Assembly (NCBI GenBank): GCA_017382915.1
Contig: JAFNZJ010000145.1
Span: 1-6,422 of the forward strand
Source of the DNA: Clostridia bacterium
GTDB taxonomy: Bacteria > Bacillota > Clostridia > Oscillospirales > Acutalibacteraceae
DNA length: 6,422 nucleotides
Reading direction: 5' to 3'
The notes beneath the pieces are model-generated. The model saw only the letters and a program-made list of their open reading frames with translations. It was not told the DNA's origin and did not search any database. How positions within the stretch are numbered: the stretch's first letter is position 1; every line of letters begins with the position of its first letter. Both the position numbers and the translations under genes were made by a program. Positions 1 through 4,170 of this stretch are shown here, in pieces.

Positions 1-3
1 CCT

Positions 4-59
4 CACCTCTTTGTGATTTCATTGTAAACGCTATCATATTCTATTTCAAGTATTGACAA
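4..59 (-). promoter_or_regulatory. possible promoter and ribosome binding site of a minus-strand gene beyond the left edge
   Basis: Read on the minus strand, the first bases of the window give AGAGGTG (positions 10 to 4), a plausible Shine-Dalgarno sequence whose start codon would fall just outside the window. Upstream of it the minus strand has TTGTCA (59-54) and, 17 bases on, TGATAG (36-31), with TATGAT (38-33) as an alternative -10 at 15 bases. Together these would form a short leader. No protein of the putative gene is visible, so this is an inference from signals only and could be chance in AT-rich DNA. Confidence 0.22.
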
Positions 60-84
60 TCCTAATTTTTCTGTTTTTGAACAT

Positions 85-120
85 TTTTCATAAATCTTTA
101 TGAAAATGTTTTCATAAAGA
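85..120. repeat. clustered palindromic repeat (three alternating copies of a 10-bp unit)
   Basis: TTTTCATAAA occurs at 85-94 and again at 109-118, and its exact reverse complement TTTATGAAAA lies between them at 97-106. The middle copy can pair with either neighbour. The right-hand pairing extends to a perfect 12-bp stem with a 2-nt loop (95-106 with 109-120). The block ends one base before the next hairpin (122-149). There is no convincing gene in 1-133 to explain it. It could be an operator, a structured leader on either strand, or the product of fold-back replication. Confidence 0.6.
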
Positions 121-121
121 T

Positions 122-150
122 AAAAGACCTCACTTTTGTGAGGTCTTTTT
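122..150. terminator. perfect 12-bp hairpin with T-tract, terminator-like
   Basis: AAAAGACCTCAC (122-133) and GTGAGGTCTTTT (138-149) pair perfectly around a TTTT loop and are followed by a further T, which is the form of an intrinsic terminator on the plus strand. The minus strand also has a T-rich run after the stem. No plus-strand gene upstream needs terminating, and the right arm is also in-frame sequence that looks like PAP2 protein (FCEVFL). The hairpin may therefore be a by-product of a fold-back rearrangement and not a purpose-built terminator. Its shape is certain; its function is not. Confidence 0.5.
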
Positions 151-622
151 AATACCTTATGTAGGCTGGTATTTATTGGTTGTAGGGTCACTTTTATATT
201 TTGCGCTTTATAATGTTGAAAACTTTAAAAGACTGCAAATTTTTATTATAGTAACCCAAATTGTCGCAATGGCGACATATATAATTTTTCCAACCAGACA
301 GGATTTAAGACCAACCGAATTTGCAAGGGATAATTTTTTAACCGACTGCGTTGGCTTTTTATATTCTTTTGATACAAATACGGGTGTTTGCCCATCACTG
401 CACTGCGCCTACTCAATTGGCATAGCATCGGTCTGGTTTAAAGAAAAATCAGCATCCGTTTCACTCAAGGTATTCATTTTAATATTTGTTGTTTTGGTTT
501 GCCTTTCAACAATGTTTATAAAACAACACTCGGCGGTGGATTTTTTTGCATCACTGCCCGTCTGCCTGCTGGCCGAGGTCATTGCCTGTGGTAGTTATTG
601 GAAGGGTAAAATAAAGTCTTAA
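134..622 (+). pseudogene. 5'-truncated PAP2-family membrane phosphatase
   Basis: This is a membrane protein of the phosphatidic acid phosphatase type 2 superfamily, closest in style to the PAP2_3 / inositol-phosphorylceramide-synthase-like group, which act on lipid phosphates at the membrane. Counting from a possible TTG start at 176 (148 aa), I see FPT followed by RQDLRP (41-46), the PSLH motif (73-76, catalytic-type His76) and S-T-M-F-I-K-Q-H-S-A-V-D (111-122), which keeps the His118 and Asp122 of the third PAP2 motif. Hydrophobic segments lie at about 20-38, 97-116 and 122-140. The same frame continues upstream of 176 as family-like sequence (FCEVFLIPYVGWYLL from 134), so 176 is not a natural start. 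That frame then runs into a hairpin and meets a TGA at 101, and no plus frame in 1-133 supplies the missing amino-terminal helices, roughly 60-70 residues. No ATG or Shine-Dalgarno precedes it. The catalytic motifs are intact but the protein is probably not made in working form. Confidence 0.72.
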
Positions 623-643
623 TGTTTTAAATTTTAAGTACCA

Positions 644-682
644 AATCCCCCGTCAATTTGATTTGCATTTTGGCGGGGGATT
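644..682. terminator. GC-rich hairpin after the PAP2 remnant
   Basis: AATCCCCCGTCAA (644-656) pairs with TTGGCGGGGGATT (670-682): 13 pairs including one G·T wobble, with a 13-nt loop. It sits 21 bases past the PAP2 stop codon. The following sequence is T-rich but has no clean run of T, so it is a moderate terminator, or possibly just an insulating stem-loop before the hydrogenase promoter. Confidence 0.62.
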
Positions 683-790
683 ATTGTATAGTTTTGATTG
701 TTTTGTACCCGCCTGCGCTTTTTGTTGAAGTTTGACCAATTTTGTGCATAGTAAATAAAAAATTTGTTGGTATATGGCACATATTTCATA

Positions 791-819
791 TAGATTTTAT
801 TTAGGTAATATGTTATAAT
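791..819 (+). promoter_or_regulatory. extended -10 promoter of the hydrogenase operon
   Basis: TATAAT (814-819) is a perfect -10 box and is preceded by TG one base away (811-812), the extended -10 form. A weak -35 match, TAGATT (791-796), stands 17 bases upstream. Transcription would start near 825-828, giving a leader of about 70 nt before the ATG at 897. It is the only strong sigma-A-type promoter seen in the 623-896 gap. The rest of that gap holds the hairpin at 644-682 and AT-rich DNA with nothing I can name. Confidence 0.68.
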
Positions 820-862
820 GTTAATAACTGAAAATATGCGGTTTTGTAGACTGCCGCTGTTT

Positions 863-880
863 TTGTTAAAATTTTAACTA
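863..880 (+). promoter_or_regulatory. candidate Rex operator
   Basis: The sequence TTGTTAAAATTTTAACTA compares with the Rex consensus TTGTTAA-NNNN-TTAACAA at 13 of 14 specified positions, and its core GTTAAAATTTTAAC (865-878) is a perfect 14-bp palindrome. Rex is the redox repressor of Firmicutes that leaves DNA when NADH/NAD+ is high, and hydrogenase genes are among its known targets. The site lies about 37-54 bases after the predicted transcription start and just before the ribosome binding site, where a bound repressor would act as a roadblock. The rex gene itself is not in the window. Confidence 0.66.
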
Positions 881-883
881 TCC

Positions 884-890
884 GAGGAGG
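884..890 (+). promoter_or_regulatory. strong ribosome binding site of the first operon gene
   Basis: GAGGAGG stands 6 bases before the ATG at 897 and only 3 bases after the candidate Rex operator, so the operator and translation start are nearly adjoining. It settles the start of the NuoE-like gene. Confidence 0.8.
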
Positions 891-896
891 ATTATT

Positions 897-1385
897 ATGG
901 ATGAGAAAAAATCCCTTCCCTTCAATGGTACCCCCGAGCAGGAAAAGCAGCTGCTTCAGGTTATCAATGAGGGTAAGACCGAAAAAGGTGCTTTGATGGC
1001 AATAATGCAAAAAGCACAGGATATTTACGGTTATCTGCCAATTGAGGTTCAAACCATCATTGCCAGAGAGCTGGGTATCCCCCTTCAAGAGGTTTACGGC
1101 GTAGCTACCTTCTATGCACAGTTCTCGCTGTATCCAAAGGGTGAGTATAAAATTTCTGTTTGTCTTGGTACTGCCTGCTACGTTAAGGGCGCAGGTGATA
1201 TTTATGATAAACTTCAAGAAAAGCTTGGCATTGCCGGTGGTGAGTGCACCCCCGACGGTAAGTTTTCACTTGAAGCCTGCCGCTGCATAGGCGCATGCGG
1301 TCTTGCACCTGTTCTTACCGTAAATGAAGATGTTTACGGCAGACTTACCAAGGATGATGTAGAGGGCATTTTGGCAAAGTATTAA
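897..1385 (+). CDS. nuoE: NuoE-like [2Fe-2S] subunit of NAD-linked [FeFe] hydrogenase (HydC/HndA type)
   Basis: A 162-residue protein of the complex I 24-kDa family: an N-terminal helical part (about 15-70, with QDIYGYLP and GVATFYAQF typical of the family) followed by a thioredoxin-like [2Fe-2S] domain. The cluster ligands are visible as Cys89 and Cys94 (C-x4-C) and Cys130 and Cys134 (C-x3-C), the spacing seen in NuoE. In HydABC/HndABCD hydrogenases this subunit sits beside the flavoprotein and carries or buffers electrons from NADH. It is soluble, with no signal peptide or membrane segment. It is first in the operon, with a strong Shine-Dalgarno 6 bases from ATG and a promoter and putative Rex site upstream; the next gene starts 4 bases after its stop. 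The length is normal for the family. The alternative of true respiratory complex I is unlikely because the hydrogenase catalytic gene follows. Confidence 0.95.
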   Translation: MDEKKSLPFNGTPEQEKQLLQVINEGKTEKGALMAIMQKAQDIYGYLPIEVQTIIARELGIPLQEVYGVATFYAQFSLYPKGEYKISVCLGTACYVKGAGDIYDKLQEKLGIAGGECTPDGKFSLEACRCIGACGLAPVLTVNEDVYGRLTKDDVEGILAKY

Positions 1386-1389
1386 GCCT

Positions 1390-1947
1390 ATGATGACCGA
1401 ACTTTCTCTTAATATTCTTGATGTTGCAGAAAACTCTGTAAAGGCGGGCGCACCGCTTACCAAAATTGTGGTTAAGGCAAACACCAATGAAAACCTTTTA
1501 ACCATAACTATTGATGATAACGGCTGCGGTATGAGTGAGGAGCAGGTAAAAAAAGTTACCGACCCATTTTACACCACCCGCACAACCCGCAAGGTTGGTC
1601 TTGGGGTGCCCTTTTTTAAAGAGGCGGCTGAGGCCACAGGCGGCAGCTTTTTAATTGTTTCAAAGCAGGGGGTAGGCACCACCGTTACAGCAAGCTTTGT
1701 GCTAAACCACATTGACCGTATGCCAATGGGTGATTTAACGGCAACCATGCACACCCTTATAACCATGCATGAAGAAAAGGATTTTATTTTTACATATACA
1801 GTTAATGATAATTCCTTTACCCTTGACACCAGGCAGCTTAAAGAAATTTTGGGTGAAATATCCTTTAAAGAGTTTGAGGTTAGCAACTACATTAAAGATT
1901 ATTTAAAGGAAAACATAACATCCGTTACAGGAGAAGTTATTATATAA
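1390..1947 (+). CDS. stand-alone GHKL/histidine-kinase-type ATP-binding protein of the hydrogenase operon
   Basis: A 185-residue soluble protein whose first about 105 residues are a HATPase_c fold: N box around Asn15 (ILDVAENSVKAGA), G1 box DDNGCGM (42-48), DPFYTTR (58-64) followed by GLGV (70-73), and G2 box GVGTT (94-98). It has no sensor, no dimerisation/phospho-acceptor helix and no receiver domain, so it is not a complete sensor kinase. Residues 106-185 form a conserved-looking extension with no motif I recognise. Similar ATPases sit in hydrogenase operons of other Clostridia; their role is, as far as I know, not established, and maturation, assembly or ATP-dependent control of the complex are guesses. 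There is no good Shine-Dalgarno: ATGATG starts 4 bases after the nuoE stop, suggesting translational coupling. Five of its isoleucines use ATA, against three in the whole of the downstream 602-codon nuoF, so codon use is less biased and expression probably lower. The start could equally be the second ATG at 1393. Confidence 0.88.
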   Translation: MMTELSLNILDVAENSVKAGAPLTKIVVKANTNENLLTITIDDNGCGMSEEQVKKVTDPFYTTRTTRKVGLGVPFFKEAAEATGGSFLIVSKQGVGTTVTASFVLNHIDRMPMGDLTATMHTLITMHEEKDFIFTYTVNDNSFTLDTRQLKEILGEISFKEFEVSNYIKDYLKENITSVTGEVII

Positions 1948-1950
1948 TTC

Positions 1951-1956
1951 AGGAGG
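1951..1956 (+). promoter_or_regulatory. ribosome binding site of the HndB-like gene
   Basis: AGGAGG, 9 bases before the ATG at 1966, in the 18-base gap after the ATPase gene. It contrasts with the absence of such a site before the ATPase and implies that translation is re-boosted here. Confidence 0.75.
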
Positions 1957-1965
1957 TATTTTACG

Positions 1966-2328
1966 ATGAAAACGCTTGAAGAACTTAAAGCAATACGCGA
2001 TAAAATGAAAAATCAAGTAGGCATTCGCAGTGAAGAAGAAAACACCACCCGCGTTGTGGTTGGTATGGCTACCTGCGGTATTGCAGCCGGCGCACGCCCT
2101 GTTTTGACTGCTTTTTCTGATTTAGTTCAGGAAAAAGGTCTTGGCAATGTTGCAGTAACCCAAACAGGTTGCATTGGTCTTTGCATGTATGAGCCTATTG
2201 TTGAGGTTATGGAGCCCGGTAAGGACAAAGTAACCTATGTTAAAATGGATGCCGAAAAGGCTGCTGAGGTTGTTGAGCAGCACCTTATTGGCGGTAAAGT
2301 AGTTACCAAATACACTATTCAAAAATAA
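1966..2328 (+). CDS. hndB: thioredoxin-like (2Fe-2S) ferredoxin domain protein, HndB-like
   Basis: A 120-residue soluble protein: a short helical N-terminus (1-25), then a thioredoxin-like ferredoxin domain containing MATCGIAAGA (34-43) and TGCIGLC (67-73) followed by the family's EPIVEV strand. It matches the small HndB subunit that lies between the NuoE- and NuoF-like genes in hnd-type operons and is expected to shuttle electrons or stabilise the complex. Only three cysteines are present in the whole protein (Cys37, Cys69, Cys73). Against the C-x4-C motif of its two neighbours, Cys37 lines up with the second cysteine and the first is replaced by Val32, so a standard all-Cys [2Fe-2S] site is not complete. 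This may be normal for HndB; the cluster-binding status is uncertain. The start is fixed by AGGAGG 9 bases upstream. It is followed by nuoF after 15 bases. Confidence 0.86.
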   Translation: MKTLEELKAIRDKMKNQVGIRSEEENTTRVVVGMATCGIAAGARPVLTAFSDLVQEKGLGNVAVTQTGCIGLCMYEPIVEVMEPGKDKVTYVKMDAEKAAEVVEQHLIGGKVVTKYTIQK

Positions 2329-2343
2329 GGGAGGAAATTATAG

Positions 2344-4152
2344 ATGTATCGTTCACACGTTCTGGTTTGCGGTGGTACAGGCTGTACATCCTCCGGAAGC
2401 CAAGCTATTATTGATGCGCTTGAAAGCGAAATCAAGAAAAATGGCCTTGAAACCGAAGTTCAGGTTGTTAAAACCGGTTGCTTTGGTCTTTGTGCATTAG
2501 GCCCAATTATGATTGTATACCCCGAAGGCACCTTCTACTCAATGGTTAAGGAAGATGATATTGCTGAAATCGTTTCAGAGCATCTTTTAAAGGGTAGAAT
2601 TGTTAGCCGTTTGGTATATGATGAAACGGTTGTTGAAGACGGTATTAAATCTCTTAATGAGACCGACTTCTATAAAAAGCAGCACCGTATAGCGCTTCGT
2701 AACTGCGGTGTTATCAACCCCGAAGCCATTGATGAGTACATAGGCTGTGACGGTTATGAGGCACTTGGTAAGGTTGTTACCACCATGACCCCTGATGAGG
2801 TTATTGAGACCATTTTAGACAGCGGTCTTCGTGGTCGTGGCGGCGGTGGATTCCCCACCGGCCTTAAATGGAAGCTTGCCAAGGGCAACGATGCTGACCA
2901 AAAATATGTTTGCTGTAACGCTGACGAAGGTGACCCCGGTGCATTTATGGACCGTTCAATTCTTGAGGGTGACCCCCACGTTGTATTAGAGGCTATGGCC
3001 ATTGCAGGTTATGCCATTGGCGCAACCCAGGGTTACATTTATATCCGTGCTGAGTACCCAATCGCCGTTGACAGACTTAATGTTGCTATTAAGCAGGCTA
3101 GGGAATACGGCCTTTTAGGTAAAAACATTTTCGGCACAGACTTCTGCTTTGATATTGAGCTTCGCCTTGGTGCAGGCGCATTCGTTTGCGGTGAGGAAAC
3201 TGCTCTTATGACCTCTATTGAAGGTCACCGCGGTGAGCCCAGACCCCGTCCTCCCTTCCCGGCAGTTAAGGGTCTTTTTGGCAAACCCACCATTTTAAAC
3301 AACGTTGAAACCTATGCTAACATCCCCCGTATAATCCTTCTTGGTGCTGATTGGTTTAAATCAATGGGTACCGAAAAATCAAAGGGTACCAAAGTATTTG
3401 CACTTGGCGGTAAAATCAAAAATACCGGTCTTGTTGAAATTCCTATGGGTACCACCCTTCGTGAGGTTGTTGAGGAAATCGGTGGCGGTATTCCTAACGG
3501 CAAAAAGTTCAAGGCTGCACAGACCGGCGGTCCTTCCGGCGGTTGTATCCCTGCAGAGCATATTGACATTCCCATTGACTATGACAACCTTATTTCCATC
3601 GGCTCAATGATGGGTTCGGGCGGTCTTATTGTTATGGACGAAGACACCTGTATGGTTGATATTGCTAAGTTCTTCCTTGAGTTTACCGTTGATGAATCCT
3701 GCGGTAAATGTACCCCCTGCCGTATTGGTACCAAGCGTCTGCTTGAAATGCTTGATAAAATTACCAAGGGTCAGGCCACTTTGGAAGATATTGATAAGAT
3801 GGAGGAGCTTTGCTACTACATTAAAGACAATTCACTTTGCGGACTTGGTCAGACTGCTCCCAACCCTGTTCTTTCAACCCTTAAGTTCTTCCGCGATGAG
3901 TATGTAGCTCACGTTGTTGATAAAAAGTGCCCCGCCGGCGTATGTAAGGATTTACTTTCATACAGCATCATTAAAGATAAGTGCTTTGGTTGCGGTATGT
4001 GTGCTAAGGCTTGTCCTGCAGGCGCAATCACCAAAACCGATTACGTTGCCCCCGGCAAAAAGCTGCCCGCCTATGAAATTGACGCTTCTAAGTGCGTTAA
4101 GTGTGGCGCTTGTGTTGGCACCTGTAAGTTTAAGGCTATTGTTAAGGAATAA
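2344..4152 (+). CDS. nuoF: NuoF-like flavoprotein subunit of NAD-linked [FeFe] hydrogenase (HydB/HndC type)
   Basis: A 602-residue protein that oxidises NADH on FMN and passes electrons to iron-sulfur clusters. Domains in order: an N-terminal thioredoxin-like [2Fe-2S] domain (Cys9, Cys14, Cys46, Cys50); the 51-kDa FMN/NADH domain with the glycine-rich GLRGRGGGGFPTGLKW (161-176) and NADEGDPGAF (192-201); an SLBB-type region (about 345-430); the N3-type [4Fe-4S] site ESCGKCTPC (Cys453, Cys456, Cys459, with Cys499 in SLCGLG); a CPAGVC motif (529-534); and a C-terminal 2x[4Fe-4S] ferredoxin (Cys547, 550, 553, 557 and Cys584, 587, 590, 594). The extra N-terminal and C-terminal domains separate it from respiratory NuoF and are typical of HydB/HndC, the subunit that links NAD, ferredoxin and hydrogenase in bifurcating complexes. 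GGGAGG lies 9 bases before its ATG. Cytoplasmic and full length; no key residue appears missing. Confidence 0.96.
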   Translation: MYRSHVLVCGGTGCTSSGSQAIIDALESEIKKNGLETEVQVVKTGCFGLCALGPIMIVYPEGTFYSMVKEDDIAEIVSEHLLKGRIVSRLVYDETVVEDGIKSLNETDFYKKQHRIALRNCGVINPEAIDEYIGCDGYEALGKVVTTMTPDEVIETILDSGLRGRGGGGFPTGLKWKLAKGNDADQKYVCCNADEGDPGAFMDRSILEGDPHVVLEAMAIAGYAIGATQGYIYIRAEYPIAVDRLNVAIKQAREYGLLGKNIFGTDFCFDIELRLGAGAFVCGEETALMTSIEGHRGEPRPRPPFPAVKGLFGKPTILNNVETYANIPRIILLGADWFKSMGTEKSKGTKVFALGGKIKNTGLVEIPMGTTLREVVEEIGGGIPNGKKFKAAQTGGPSGGCIPAEHIDIPIDYDNLISIGSMMGSGGLIVMDEDTCMVDIAKFFLEFTVDESCGKCTPCRIGTKRLLEMLDKITKGQATLEDIDKMEELCYYIKDNSLCGLGQTAPNPVLSTLKFFRDEYVAHVVDKKCPAGVCKDLLSYSIIKDKCFGCGMCAKACPAGAITKTDYVAPGKKLPAYEIDASKCVKCGACVGTCKFKAIVKE

Positions 4153-4153
4153 G

Positions 4154-4160
4154 AAGGGAG
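4154..4160 (+). promoter_or_regulatory. ribosome binding site that decides the hydA start
   Basis: AAGGGAG ends 10 bases before ATG 4171. An in-frame GTG at 4162 lies only one base after it, too close for initiation, so the ATG at 4171 is preferred; another ATG at 4177 is possible but farther away. Confidence 0.65.
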
Positions 4161-4170
4161 TGTGCCTATA

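Noticed and set aside
176..178. TTG as the natural start of the PAP2 gene
   Set aside because: The same frame carries family-like residues upstream of it and there is no Shine-Dalgarno before it. The real start appears to be lost.
3..191. Minus-strand open frame of 62 codons over the left repeat region
   Set aside because: Its translation matches no family I recognise, it runs through two hairpins and its 3' end overlaps what looks like a Shine-Dalgarno sequence for a gene off the edge. It is probably chance.
732..757. A second promoter upstream of the operon (TTGACC with TAAATA)
   Set aside because: The spacing between the boxes is only about 14 bases and the -10 is poor; the extended -10 at 814-819 is far better.
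4162..4164. GTG as the hydA start
   Set aside because: It sits one base after the Shine-Dalgarno, whereas the ATG at 4171 has a normal 10-base spacing.
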